DNA of 64,000 bases from Candidatus Formimonas warabiya (GCF_002777255.1 NZ_CP017634.1:5778903-5842902); one strand, 5' to 3'. Positions 42,654-52,075 are shown, counted from the stretch's first letter. The notes: generated by a model from the sequence alone, not told the origin. Made by a program: numbers and translations.

Positions 42654-43733
42654 ATGTTGGACGCTTCATGTGCATTAAAAGATGAAATGACTCCTCATGA
42701 AAGAATGGGTTCTTTGATGCAAGGGAAGCCTATCGACCGCATCCCTTGCGTACCGATGATTGGTGCCGTAGCCGCAAAGCTGATCGGCGTTCATGTCAAT
42801 GAAATGCTTCAATCCCCCCGGTTAACGGCGGATGCGCAAATCAGATCCTATGAGTTGTTTCATCATGATTCCGTGAGCGTGTGCATTGGTTCTCATGCCA
42901 TTGCTACGGCCTTCGGGGGCAGGATGACGGACCCGGTAGATGACAATCCGGCGATGAAGGTGAATCCCATTCAAACAGAGCAAGATTTGGACCGGCTGGA
43001 CCTGGCCGATCTGGACAAATGCCCGGCGATTCAGGTCCCTTTGGAAGCAGCCAAAATATTAGTGGACCGGCTGGGTGGAGAAGTAGGAACCGGGTTAATC
43101 GTGGGCGGTCCCTTTTCTGTGGCGTCCAGCTTGCGGGGCACCAATTTTCTGCTCCGGGAGATTATTAGAAACCCGGAATTTGCCCACAGGCTGATTGAGT
43201 TTTCTCTTCAATGCAGTATCCGGGCCGCGTTGCCTTTTTTGAGAGAAGGGGTTAGTCCCCTGATCGTGGACCCGGTTGCTTCCGGAAGTATTTTGGACCG
43301 GAAAAAGGCGGCAGAGTTTGCTTTTGCCTATACCAGAAGACTGATTAAGGAATTCCAAAAATATGCCCCGGCAGTAGTTCTCCATATTTGCGGGAATACC
43401 AGGAAATTGCTTGACCAGATGGCTGATTCCGGCGCCGCCTGTCTGAGCCTGGACAATGTGGTGGATTTGGAGCAGGCGAAAAAACAGGTGGGTGACCGGG
43501 TGATGCTGAACGGCAACGTGGATCCGGTGAATGTGATGTTTTTGGGCAATAAAGACCTGATCCATCAGGCCGTGAAAACTTGTTTGGCAAAGGCCTGGGA
43601 TAATCCCCGGGGCTATATTCTGGCCACAGGATGCGATCTCCCCATCAAAACCCCTGTGGAAAACATTGCCGAATTTGTTGATGCCGCAAGAATCTACGGA
43701 AAGTGGCCCTTGGATCCGAAAAACTTTTCCTAA
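42654..43733 (+). CDS. UroD-fold corrinoid methyltransferase 2
   Basis: The 359-residue protein has the methyltransferase zinc site LHICGNTRK near residue 243 and TGCDLP near residue 327. The ATG at 42654 is 9 nt after AGGAGG; TTG 42645 overlaps that site. It follows corrinoid carrier 1 and precedes the Mo/W oxidoreductase, and likely exchanges methyl groups with the carrier. Paralogous to the other three UroD-fold proteins in this cluster but clearly diverged. Confidence 0.9.
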   Translation: MLDASCALKDEMTPHERMGSLMQGKPIDRIPCVPMIGAVAAKLIGVHVNEMLQSPRLTADAQIRSYELFHHDSVSVCIGSHAIATAFGGRMTDPVDDNPAMKVNPIQTEQDLDRLDLADLDKCPAIQVPLEAAKILVDRLGGEVGTGLIVGGPFSVASSLRGTNFLLREIIRNPEFAHRLIEFSLQCSIRAALPFLREGVSPLIVDPVASGSILDRKKAAEFAFAYTRRLIKEFQKYAPAVVLHICGNTRKLLDQMADSGAACLSLDNVVDLEQAKKQVGDRVMLNGNVDPVNVMFLGNKDLIHQAVKTCLAKAWDNPRGYILATGCDLPIKTPVENIAEFVDAARIYGKWPLDPKNFS

Positions 43734-43782
43734 CCTGTATCTAGAAACAACTGACCCTCAAATAAGAAAGGAGTGGAGCGGG

Positions 43783-45933
43783 GTGCGTGTGAAAAAAAAT
43801 GTCCTCTGCGGCGTCTGCCCAGGAGGATGTGCCATTGAGGCGGAAGTAGAGGAGGGAAAGCTGGCTGCCGTGCACCCGGGGAAAAATGTTCCCTTCGGCA
43901 ACCTGTGTGTGCGGGGTAAAGCGGCGCCGGAAATTGTATACTCTCCGGACCGGCTGCACAAACCCCTTTTACGAACAGGGGAAAGAGGCGAGGGAAAGTT
44001 CCGGCAAGCAAGCTGGGATGAGGCCCTGGATGTTGTGGTGTCTAAAATGGAGGAACTGAAAAACTGCTATGGACCCCAGTCCATGGCCAGCCACTCCGGA
44101 CGGGGCGCTTTCGAGCAATCCCTGGGTGATTTCTGCAACGGAGCCGACTTAGTGGCGCTGAAACTGCTCTGGCCCTTCGGCTCGCCTAATACCGCCAGCG
44201 ACGGTTCCCTTTGTTATGTTTCCTACGGCATGCTTGCTCCCATCACTACCTTTGGTATTCCGGCCACCAGCTTGCTGCCGGACTTTGAAAACAGCAATTT
44301 GATCGTGGTCTGGGGGGCAAACCCGATTACAGACTCCCCGCCTTTTCTGTTTAAGCGCATTGTTGAAGCCCAGAAGCAGGGAAAAAAAGTGATTGCCATT
44401 GACCACATGAAAAGCGATATCGCCCAGCGGGCGGATCAATGGATCGCCGTGCGCTCAGGTACCGACGGGGCTTTAGCTTTAGGATTGATCCATATCATTA
44501 TTGAGGAAGGGTTATATGACCGGGAATTTGTGCACCACTGGACGGTGGGATTTGAAGAACTGAAAGATTATGTAAAAAAATTTACCCCGGAAGAAGTGGA
44601 GAGAATTACCTGGGTACCCCAAGAACAGGTGATTTCTCTCGCCCGGGAAATTGCCCAGGTCCGTCCCGCCACGCTGCGCACTTATACCGGATTGGAATAC
44701 AGCAACAGCGGTGTCCAGAATATCCGGGCCGCCTTTATTCTTTGGGCGATCACGGGAAATCTGGATGTGCCGGGCGGATTAACCATCGGCTTGCCGCCCC
44801 GCCTGCCCATGGAAGGGGCCGATATCCCGCTGCCCAGTGGGCCCCTCCCTTTTGGCGGGGAAAAATATCCTCTTTTTTATGCTTTGACAGGAAGCGCCCA
44901 TTTTATGGAGTTTCCCCGGGCCGTGCTGGAAGGAAAGCCCTACCCGGTGAAGGGGCTGCTGATCAATGGAGCGTCTACCCTGACCTCCTATCCCCAACCG
45001 GGGATTTTTGAAGAGGCTTACCGTAACCTGGAGTTGTTGGTGGTGATTGACCGTTTTTTCACCAGAGACGCTCTCTTTGCCGATGTGGTGCTTCCCGCTA
45101 CCACCTATTTTGAAATTAACTCTTATCAGCGCTACCCCGGCGGCTATGTCCGCTTACGCCGCAAAGTGGTGGAGCCGGTTGGAGAGGCGAAAAATGATCT
45201 TCTCATTATCGCCGAGTTGGCCAAAAGACTGGGGTTCGGGGAATGCTTTCCCCAGAGTGAAGAAGAACTGTTGGAAAAGGCATTTGCCAAAGATCCCAAC
45301 CTGCTCCAGCAGCTGCGGGAAAGTAAAGACGGGGTTCAGACGCCGAAGCAGCCGCCAAAATTCAGGAAATATGAAGCGGGATTGCTCAGAAAGGATGGTC
45401 TGCCCGGCTTTCCCACCCCGTCCGGCAAAGTGGAGCTGGTTTCCGCCTTGCTGACGAAACATGGGTATGACGGCCTGCCGGTTTACGTGGATCCTGTCGA
45501 GGGGCCCCAGGGGGCGGCGGACACTTATGGGAAATATCCGCTCATTTTGAATACCGGTGCTAGAATCCCGTCTACTTTCCGCTCCCAGCATTTAAATATC
45601 CCCAGTCTGGTCAAACTGCAAAATAAGCCGCAGGTGCTGATACATCCAAAAGATGCCGCTGTCCGGGGCATTCATGACGGAGATAAAGTGGTGATTAAGA
45701 CAATCAGAGGAGAAGTGCTCTTCTGGGCTCAGGTTACGGAGAAGGTACTGCCGGGAGCGGTGGAAGTAAACCAGGGGGGCGGTAGCCCGGTTCAGGTCAA
45801 AGAATGGCGGGAGGGTAATGTAAATTTCTTGACGGATTTTGATAACCGGGACCCTATTTCCGGCTTCCCCATCTTTAAAGCATTACTATGTGAGGTGGAA
45901 AAGGCCAAAGAAAATGGAGCCTTCCGGGAATAG
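43783..45933 (+). CDS. Molybdopterin (Mo/W-bisMGD) oxidoreductase, DMSO reductase family
   Basis: The 716-residue catalytic protein has an N-terminal [4Fe-4S] site (Cys9, 12, 16, 42), a Mo/W ligand candidate Cys in DGSLCYVSY, and a C-terminal MopB dinucleotide-binding domain (about 590-705, with NTGARIPSTFRSQH). It resembles single-subunit formate dehydrogenase/thiosulfate reductase or acetylene hydratase-like proteins; no [4Fe-4S] electron-transfer or membrane subunit is adjacent. GTG at 43783 with AAAGGAG upstream is the start; the frame opens much earlier inside the previous gene. A redox or hydratase step on the demethylated compound, or formate handling, are possible roles. Confidence 0.88.
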   Translation: MRVKKNVLCGVCPGGCAIEAEVEEGKLAAVHPGKNVPFGNLCVRGKAAPEIVYSPDRLHKPLLRTGERGEGKFRQASWDEALDVVVSKMEELKNCYGPQSMASHSGRGAFEQSLGDFCNGADLVALKLLWPFGSPNTASDGSLCYVSYGMLAPITTFGIPATSLLPDFENSNLIVVWGANPITDSPPFLFKRIVEAQKQGKKVIAIDHMKSDIAQRADQWIAVRSGTDGALALGLIHIIIEEGLYDREFVHHWTVGFEELKDYVKKFTPEEVERITWVPQEQVISLAREIAQVRPATLRTYTGLEYSNSGVQNIRAAFILWAITGNLDVPGGLTIGLPPRLPMEGADIPLPSGPLPFGGEKYPLFYALTGSAHFMEFPRAVLEGKPYPVKGLLINGASTLTSYPQPGIFEEAYRNLELLVVIDRFFTRDALFADVVLPATTYFEINSYQRYPGGYVRLRRKVVEPVGEAKNDLLIIAELAKRLGFGECFPQSEEELLEKAFAKDPNLLQQLRESKDGVQTPKQPPKFRKYEAGLLRKDGLPGFPTPSGKVELVSALLTKHGYDGLPVYVDPVEGPQGAADTYGKYPLILNTGARIPSTFRSQHLNIPSLVKLQNKPQVLIHPKDAAVRGIHDGDKVVIKTIRGEVLFWAQVTEKVLPGAVEVNQGGGSPVQVKEWREGNVNFLTDFDNRDPISGFPIFKALLCEVEKAKENGAFRE

Positions 45934-46018
45934 AATGACCCGCTTACCCTAAGAGTGAAAAAGCCTCATCACAAATTTTAATTATTCCCACTGGAAAGAT
46001 CAAATTTTTATATAAGGA

Positions 46019-46048
46019 TTGTTCTTACTAAAATACCGATTGTATAAT
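46019..46048 (+). promoter_or_regulatory. Possible vegetative promoter for the CobW gene
   Basis: TTGTTC (46019-46024) and TATAAT (46043-46048) have an 18-bp spacer, 39 bp before the start codon. A second transcription unit of the methyltransferase cluster may begin here. Confidence 0.5.
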
Positions 46049-46086
46049 TTTAATAGACTAGATGCTAGGAGGGCTAAACAGGGAGA

Positions 46087-47049
46087 ATGGGTGTTAAGGT
46101 AGATATTGTTGCCGGCTTTTTAGGAGCAGGAAAGACCACATTGATCAATAAATTAGTTCCTGCTTACACCAAAAAAGAAAAGGTGGTGCTGATCGAAAAC
46201 GAATTTGGCGAAATTGGCATTGACGGGGATTTGCTTTCCGGCGCTTTGCCCACGCGGGAGATCTATGCCGGGTGTATTTGCTGCACCTTGGCGGGTAATT
46301 TCATTGAGGCCATCGAAGAAATGAACCAGCAATTCCATCCGGATCGTATCGTCATTGAACCCTCCGGCGTGGGCCAGCTGTCCGACGTGATGCGGGCTTG
46401 CCAGGGAGTTAAGGGGACTGCTCAGCTTGATCTGAACCACCTCATTACCATTGTGGACGGCACCGGTTTTAAGGATGATCTGGATGCCTTCGGCGCTTTT
46501 TATCTGGATCAGATTCGGTATGCCAATATTCTTCTCCTCAGCCACCTGGCCCAAGTTGAGCAGCAGGAAATCGACCAGGTGATATCTGAGCTCAAAACAC
46601 GCAATGGCCATGCCGTCATCCTGGTAGATGACTGGCGTGACATGGAAAATGAGGATTTGGCGGATTTGCTGGAGGCCGTGAGACCCCAGGGGCCTGACCG
46701 GATTCCGAAGCCGGAACCCCCGGTCCATCATGACCATCATCACCTGCCGGCCGACCGCATCTTTTCGGTTTGGGGGCAAAGAAATCCTACCGTCACTACC
46801 ATGCAACAATTGAATAGCGCCCTGGAAAGGCTGGGGGACACGGCATACGGTCAGATTTGGAGAGCAAAAGGGATGGTAGAATTGGCCGAGGGGGGCTGGG
46901 CTTATTTTGATTATACCCCGGGACACTGCTCCAGCCGGCCCATGGACAGTGCCAAAGAGGCAAAGATTGCCGTGATTGGCTGCCAACTGAACCGGGAACG
47001 ATTAGGGGAAATTTTTCCTGCCCAGGATCATGGTGAAAAAAGCAAATAA
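46087..47049 (+). CDS. CobW/COG0523-family GTPase (metal chaperone)
   Basis: The 320-residue GTPase has Walker A GAGKTT (residues 13-18), the metal-binding CxCC motif (GCICCTL) near residue 62 and a His-rich loop HHDHHH near residue 218. It delivers a metal ion such as zinc or cobalt to partner proteins. Here, likely clients are the zinc-dependent UroD-fold methyltransferases or the corrinoid machinery. AGGAGGG precedes the start. Confidence 0.9.
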   Translation: MGVKVDIVAGFLGAGKTTLINKLVPAYTKKEKVVLIENEFGEIGIDGDLLSGALPTREIYAGCICCTLAGNFIEAIEEMNQQFHPDRIVIEPSGVGQLSDVMRACQGVKGTAQLDLNHLITIVDGTGFKDDLDAFGAFYLDQIRYANILLLSHLAQVEQQEIDQVISELKTRNGHAVILVDDWRDMENEDLADLLEAVRPQGPDRIPKPEPPVHHDHHHLPADRIFSVWGQRNPTVTTMQQLNSALERLGDTAYGQIWRAKGMVELAEGGWAYFDYTPGHCSSRPMDSAKEAKIAVIGCQLNRERLGEIFPAQDHGEKSK

Positions 47050-47128
47050 GAAGGCAGCGCGCCATGAACAAATTGGTAAAAAAATCAAGACCATAAAATT
47101 ACCGTAGAAGGATGAAGGAGAGGGAGAT

Positions 47129-48199
47129 ATGCATAAAGATGACCAAATGACCCCGAATCAACGTTTGGCTGGTTTTTTAAAGGGAGAAGCAATTGACCGC
47201 ATACCTGCCATGCCGCTTTTGGTAACTATTTCGGGAAAAGGGGCGGGGATGACCCATAAGGAGAAGAGAAGCAGCGCCCACAATCAGGCCATGGCCCAGA
47301 TCGCCTGCTATGAGAGATTCGGCAATGATTTAATGATTATGGAGTATGGCCTGCACGGCATGGGGATTGCTTTGGGCAGTCGGACCAATGATCCGGAAAA
47401 TGCCGTTCCCGCCATTATGGAGTATGCCTTGCAGGATATCAATCAGGTGGATACCCTGGATTTTTCCCGGCTAGAGCTGAAAAATGATCCCTGGTTCCGC
47501 TTAAATTGTGAAGCGACCCAAATTGCTTTGGAAAAGATGGGCCAGGAAGTGGGCGTCGGGATTTTGATTTCCGGTCCCTTCACCGCGGCGGCCAGCATTT
47601 ATAAGACGGAGAATTTACTAAGGGCAACCAGCAAAAAGCCGGAGAAAGTGCATGAATTAATGCATTTTTGTACGGAAGGCTTGAAAATGATTTGCCGGGA
47701 ATTCATTAAATTAGGAGCGATTATCGCCCTGTGCGACCCCATTGCCTCAGGAACGATCTTAAAAAGGAAACAATATCAGAACTTTGTTCTCCCCTATACC
47801 ATTGACCTGATGAAAGACCTGCACGAGGCAAAGGGGATGGTGTGCTACCATATTTGCGGCAATACCAAGGAGATTGTGGAAGACATGGTGGAAACAGGGT
47901 GTGATATGTTAAGCATCGACAACCGGGTGGATTTGGAAACAACCAAGGAAAAAGTGGGGGACAAAGTGTGTCTTTTGGGCAATGTGGATCCTGTGGAAGT
48001 GTTGATGCTGGGCACACCGGCGACAGTCGATGAGAGTGTCAAGACTTGCTTTAGAAAAGCCTATGACAGCCCGCGGGGATACATTTTGGCCTCCGGATGT
48101 GACATCTCGGTGGATGTTCCCCTGGAGAATATTGAGGCATTTATGACAGCAGCCAGAAAATATGGGAGATGGCCCCTGGACGCCGGCCGCTATCTTTAA
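47129..48199 (+). CDS. UroD-fold corrinoid methyltransferase 3
   Basis: This 356-residue protein has YHICGNTKE near residue 237 and SGCDIS near residue 324 as zinc ligands. It precedes corrinoid carrier 2 by 64 bp with the same order as MtaA/CmuA-type sets, except that here the substrate enzyme is also UroD-like. GGAGAGGGAG precedes the ATG. Confidence 0.9.
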   Translation: MHKDDQMTPNQRLAGFLKGEAIDRIPAMPLLVTISGKGAGMTHKEKRSSAHNQAMAQIACYERFGNDLMIMEYGLHGMGIALGSRTNDPENAVPAIMEYALQDINQVDTLDFSRLELKNDPWFRLNCEATQIALEKMGQEVGVGILISGPFTAAASIYKTENLLRATSKKPEKVHELMHFCTEGLKMICREFIKLGAIIALCDPIASGTILKRKQYQNFVLPYTIDLMKDLHEAKGMVCYHICGNTKEIVEDMVETGCDMLSIDNRVDLETTKEKVGDKVCLLGNVDPVEVLMLGTPATVDESVKTCFRKAYDSPRGYILASGCDISVDVPLENIEAFMTAARKYGRWPLDAGRYL

Positions 48200-48263
48200 T
48201 ACGGAAATACTGACGAGGCATGGGTGTTGATAAAACAATCTAGGATTGGTGGAGGTTATAAGA

Positions 48264-48920
48264 ATGGCAGAAAGTAAAAAAGAATTTTTAAAAGAATTGT
48301 CCGATTGCGTAGTAGATATGGAAGATGAAAAGGTAGTGGACGTGGCTGAGGAATATATATCTGCCGGCTATGAAGCCTTTGACGGCGTGATGGGCGGGCT
48401 GGTGGACGGCATGAACCGGGCCAGCCAATTGTATGAAGAGGAAGAGTATTTTGTTACCGATTTACTGCTTTGTTCCGATGCCATGTATGCGGGGCTGGAT
48501 GTGTTAAGGCCCCACCTGCCCGTGGAAGAAAGCGGGCGTGCCAAGCCTAAGGCGGTGATTGGCGTGGTGGAAGGGGATACCCATGATATCGGCAAGAACC
48601 TGGTGAAAATCATGCTGGAAACGGCAGGCTTTGAAATGCATGATTTGGGCAGGGATGTACCGGTGCAAAATTTCGTCCAAAAGGCAAAAGAAGTGGAGGC
48701 TTCTCTGGTTTGCCTTTCTACCTTAATGACCACCACCATGGCCGGAATGGGTGAGGTGGTAAAACTGCTGCGCGAAGAAAATTTGAAAGAACAGGTAAAG
48801 GTGATGGTGGGCGGCGGACCTATTTCGCAGAAATTTGCCGATAAAATCGAAGCCGACGGCTATGCGCCCAATGCGGTGGAAGCGGTGAAGCTGGCGAAAA
48901 AACTGGTCGCCATCGGATAA
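48264..48920 (+). CDS. Corrinoid-binding protein (methyl carrier) 2
   Basis: The 218-residue protein has the cap-plus-B12 layout with GDTHDIGKN near residue 109 and VGGGPIS near the C-terminus. It is a close paralogue of carrier 1 (41.9 kb). ATG at 48264 follows GGAGG by 8 nt; the frame opens 6 codons earlier. It is flanked by UroD-fold methyltransferases 3 and 4, an arrangement suggesting methyl donor and acceptor enzymes for one carrier. Confidence 0.93.
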   Translation: MAESKKEFLKELSDCVVDMEDEKVVDVAEEYISAGYEAFDGVMGGLVDGMNRASQLYEEEEYFVTDLLLCSDAMYAGLDVLRPHLPVEESGRAKPKAVIGVVEGDTHDIGKNLVKIMLETAGFEMHDLGRDVPVQNFVQKAKEVEASLVCLSTLMTTTMAGMGEVVKLLREENLKEQVKVMVGGGPISQKFADKIEADGYAPNAVEAVKLAKKLVAIG

Positions 48921-48946
48921 AACAAAAGGAAAAGTAGGGATCATCG

Positions 48947-49984
48947 ATGTTGACGCCAAAAGACAGACTGCAAAAAGCCTTGGCACAGGAGGAAATAGAC
49001 AGGCCGCCCTGTATTTGTCCCGGTGGGATGATGAATATGATCACCAGGGAATTGATGGAAAAGGCAGGGGTGGGGTGGCCGGAAGCACATAGGGATGCCT
49101 CATTGATGGCAAAGCTGGCTGCCGCTGTTTATGAAGAAAAATGCTTCGAGAATTACGGCGTGCCTTTCTGTATGACCATCGAAGCGGAGCATATGGGTGC
49201 CAAAGTGGATTTAGGCACCGATGTTTATGAACCCCATGTGGTGGGTTATGCTATCGATTCCGTATCGGCCTGGGAACAGCTTTCTCCCATAGATTTTTCC
49301 CGGGGCCGGGCCAAAGTCGTGCTGGATGCCATTAAAATCTTGAAGGCTAAAGGCACCAAGGTGCCGGTGGTCGGGAATTTGACAGGTCCCATCAGTGTGG
49401 CAAGCTCTCTCATGGAGCCGGTTACCTATTACAAAGAGCTGAGAAAAAAGAAGGAAGACGCCCGCAGGTTCATGGAATTTGTCACGGCACAGCTGATCCT
49501 CTTTGGCCGGAAACAGCTGGAGGCGGGTGCGGATGTCATTGCCATCTCCGACCCCAGCGGTACCGGGGAAATTTTAGGCCCCCGGTTATTTGCGGAATAT
49601 GCCGTGCCCGCGATTAATCAGGTTTTGGCCTCTTTGACGCAGGAGAAGAAAGGTGTGGGCACTATTGTCCATATTTGCGGAAAGATGCATAATGTGTATG
49701 GAGAAATGGCCCATATCACCAGCAATGCCCTGAGCTTCGATTCTATTGTGAACATAAAAAATGCCCGGGAAAATTTGCCGGGAAGAACCCTCATGGGCAA
49801 TGTGAGTACCTATGCCCTGGAATTTGCTCAGCCGGCTAAGGTGGCTGCTCTCACGAAAAAGTGTATCATGGATGGGGTGGGGATTATTTCCCCTGCCTGC
49901 GGTTTGGGCACCAAGTCGCCTCTTTCCAATATTCGGACCATGCTGGGTACAGTACAAGGAAAGGATTATTGGGAAAATGTATAA
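48947..49984 (+). CDS. UroD-fold corrinoid methyltransferase 4
   Basis: The 345-residue protein is the most diverged of the four. The zinc motif is VHICGKMHN near residue 241 and PACGLG near residue 320. It shares the PPCICPGGMMNM start with MtaA-like methyltransferases found beside methyl-transfer clusters of unknown substrate. Its end overlaps the RACE gene by 8 bp, indicating coupled translation. Confidence 0.88.
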   Translation: MLTPKDRLQKALAQEEIDRPPCICPGGMMNMITRELMEKAGVGWPEAHRDASLMAKLAAAVYEEKCFENYGVPFCMTIEAEHMGAKVDLGTDVYEPHVVGYAIDSVSAWEQLSPIDFSRGRAKVVLDAIKILKAKGTKVPVVGNLTGPISVASSLMEPVTYYKELRKKKEDARRFMEFVTAQLILFGRKQLEAGADVIAISDPSGTGEILGPRLFAEYAVPAINQVLASLTQEKKGVGTIVHICGKMHNVYGEMAHITSNALSFDSIVNIKNARENLPGRTLMGNVSTYALEFAQPAKVAALTKKCIMDGVGIISPACGLGTKSPLSNIRTMLGTVQGKDYWENV

Positions 49985-51767
49985 AATAACGGTGCTGCCG
50001 GAGGGCCCGGAGATCCTGTCTCAGCCCGGAAAAAATCTCATGGAAATCCTGCGGGGAGCCGGTGTTTTTGTCGACAACCCGTGCAACGGCAAAGGAATGT
50101 GCGGAAAGTGCAAAATTAAGCATCTCAAAGGCAGCCTGCCCCCCGTGTCGCCAGGAGAAGATAGTTTTTTAAGCGACGAGGAAAAGCACAGGGGCGTGCG
50201 CTTGTCTTGCCTGGTGGAACCACGGTCAGATCTTACGATAGAGCTTGTGCAGAAGGAAAAAAAGCATGAGGTTTTGACTACGGGCTATCTGCCGGAGTTT
50301 AAGGTGCAGCCCGCCATCTGGAAAAAGACCTTTTCCTTGGCCCCGCCCACCCTGGAAAATCAGATGCCCTATGAAGATATTTTTGTCCAGGCCACCCGGG
50401 GGGACTATGACTGGCGTTTACTTCAGCACCTGCCCTCAGGCCCGGGCACCTGCACGGCGGTATACAGCGGCAACCGCCTGATTGGAATAGAGAAGGGAGA
50501 CACCACCGATCAATTATATGGCTTGGCCGTAGATATCGGCACAACCACCGTGGTGATCGCTTTGATTGATTTAGTGAGCGGCCGGGAACTGGGCACAGAG
50601 GCGATGATTAATGCCCAGAAGAACTATGGCCTGGATGTCTTAACCCGGGTCACTTATGCGCAGGAGCATCCCGAGGAGGGGAGAAAACAGCTCCAGGCGG
50701 CTATTGTGGACTCTTTAAATGAAATGATGGAAATGTTATGCACAAGATACCAGGTAGATCCAGACAAAATCTATGAAATTACGGTGGCGGCAAACTGCAC
50801 CATGCTCCATTTGCTTCTGAGGGTTGATGCCGTCAGCCTGGGGAAATCACCCTATGCACCGATTTTCACCCGGTCGAAGGATCTTCCGGCAGGAGATATC
50901 GGGCTGAAGGCCTCCCCAGGAGCGAGACTATATTGCCTTCCCTCCGTTTCTGCGTACATCGGCGCGGATATTGTCGCCGGTGCTTATGTGGCGGAATTGA
51001 GCAAGCAAAAAGGGAATGTGCTCTTTATTGATATCGGCACCAACGGAGAAATTGTCCTGTCCCATCAAGGAAGGTTGCTTTCCTGTTCCTGTGCGGCAGG
51101 CCCCGCTTTGGAGGGGATGAATATCAGCGCCGGGATGCGGGCGGCCCACGGGGCCATTGAGGATGTCAAAATCACGCCCTCAGGCATAGAATTGAAGGTG
51201 ATCGGCGACGAAGAACCTGTTGGCCTTTGTGGCAGCGGCATTCTGGCCGTTGTCCGAGAGTTGCTGCTCCACGGTTTTATGCGCAAAGAAGGGGCGCTGA
51301 TCAAAAGAGAGACCCTGCCGGCGGAAGACTACCGTCATAATCTGCTGGTGGCAGAGGGGAATAAGCGGAGTGTGCTCCTGTCTGGGACGCCTCCCATCGC
51401 CATTACGCAGGGAGATGTGCGCCAGGTGCAGCTGGCAAAAGGGGCGATTCTTTCCGGATTTTATGCCCTCCTGTCCAAGGCCGGTATCACTATGGATGAA
51501 CTGGACAAAGTGATCATCGCGGGACAGTTCGGCGCCCACCTTCCCGCAGAAAGCCTGATCGGCACGGGAATTCTGCCCCGGGGCCTTGAGGAGAAAATCA
51601 TCTACATCGGAAATTCCTCCAAAACAGGGGCCTATATCGCCTTGATGTCGGTGGAAGCAAGAGAAGAAATGGAACACCTGGCCAGGGAAATGGATTATAT
51701 GGAGTTAAGTGCTTCGGAAGGCTATGAAAGACTCTTTGTAGATTGCTTAGCCTTTCCGGTAAAATGA
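49977..51767 (+). CDS. RACE protein: ATP-dependent corrinoid reductive activator (RamA-like, DUF4445)
   Basis: This 596-residue protein has an N-terminal [2Fe-2S] ferredoxin domain (Cys36, 42, 45 and a later Cys in RLSCLVEP) and a large ASKHA ATPase domain, with AVDIGTTTVVIAL near residue 183 and FIDIGTNGEI near residue 350. It re-reduces Co(II) corrinoid that has been oxidised by accident, at the cost of ATP. ATG at 49977 overlaps the previous gene; the longer open frame upstream is inside that gene. It supplies activation for both carriers in this cluster. Confidence 0.93.
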   Translation: MYKITVLPEGPEILSQPGKNLMEILRGAGVFVDNPCNGKGMCGKCKIKHLKGSLPPVSPGEDSFLSDEEKHRGVRLSCLVEPRSDLTIELVQKEKKHEVLTTGYLPEFKVQPAIWKKTFSLAPPTLENQMPYEDIFVQATRGDYDWRLLQHLPSGPGTCTAVYSGNRLIGIEKGDTTDQLYGLAVDIGTTTVVIALIDLVSGRELGTEAMINAQKNYGLDVLTRVTYAQEHPEEGRKQLQAAIVDSLNEMMEMLCTRYQVDPDKIYEITVAANCTMLHLLLRVDAVSLGKSPYAPIFTRSKDLPAGDIGLKASPGARLYCLPSVSAYIGADIVAGAYVAELSKQKGNVLFIDIGTNGEIVLSHQGRLLSCSCAAGPALEGMNISAGMRAAHGAIEDVKITPSGIELKVIGDEEPVGLCGSGILAVVRELLLHGFMRKEGALIKRETLPAEDYRHNLLVAEGNKRSVLLSGTPPIAITQGDVRQVQLAKGAILSGFYALLSKAGITMDELDKVIIAGQFGAHLPAESLIGTGILPRGLEEKIIYIGNSSKTGAYIALMSVEAREEMEHLAREMDYMELSASEGYERLFVDCLAFPVK

Positions 51768-52000
51768 TTTGGGCGTAAAAACCGATACCTGCTCGATGGG
51801 AGCAACAAAGGAAGCTAATGGATCAAAAGAACCATTGGCTTTTTTATACTTTAATAAATATAGTACATTCTGCGGAAAAAAGGTTGAATATTTGCAGACA
51901 TTCCAATATACTCGAAGGGAGGGATCAAAAACGCGATTCGCTTTTTTGGATCAGATTTCTGGGAAAAGCGCAGTCAAAGGGATGCAAATTTTTCTTCAGG

Positions 52001-52019
52001 ATGCAAAAATATTTTGCAT
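52001..52019. promoter_or_regulatory. Activator site 1 (19-bp near-palindrome) for the sigma-54 promoter
   Basis: ATGCAAAAATATTTTGCAT reads TGC-N13-GCA. The site at 52057-52075 is its exact reverse complement. It lies about 140 bp upstream of the -24 element, the usual distance for sigma-54 enhancer-binding proteins. The rest of 51768-52000 holds no credible gene. Confidence 0.7.
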
Positions 52020-52056
52020 CCATCCGGGGAATATTTTCCGGTGCTCCTGCTTTTAA

Positions 52057-52075
52057 ATGCAAAATATTTTTGCAT
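52057..52075. promoter_or_regulatory. Activator site 2, mirror image of site 1
   Basis: ATGCAAAATATTTTTGCAT, centre 56 bp from site 1 and about 84 bp upstream of the -24 element. Related copies are found at 63254 and 63328. Confidence 0.7.

Noticed and set aside
51769..52056. Possible small protein of 95 codons downstream of RACE
   Set aside because: It has no ribosome site, its sequence is of low quality, and it runs through the palindromic activator site.
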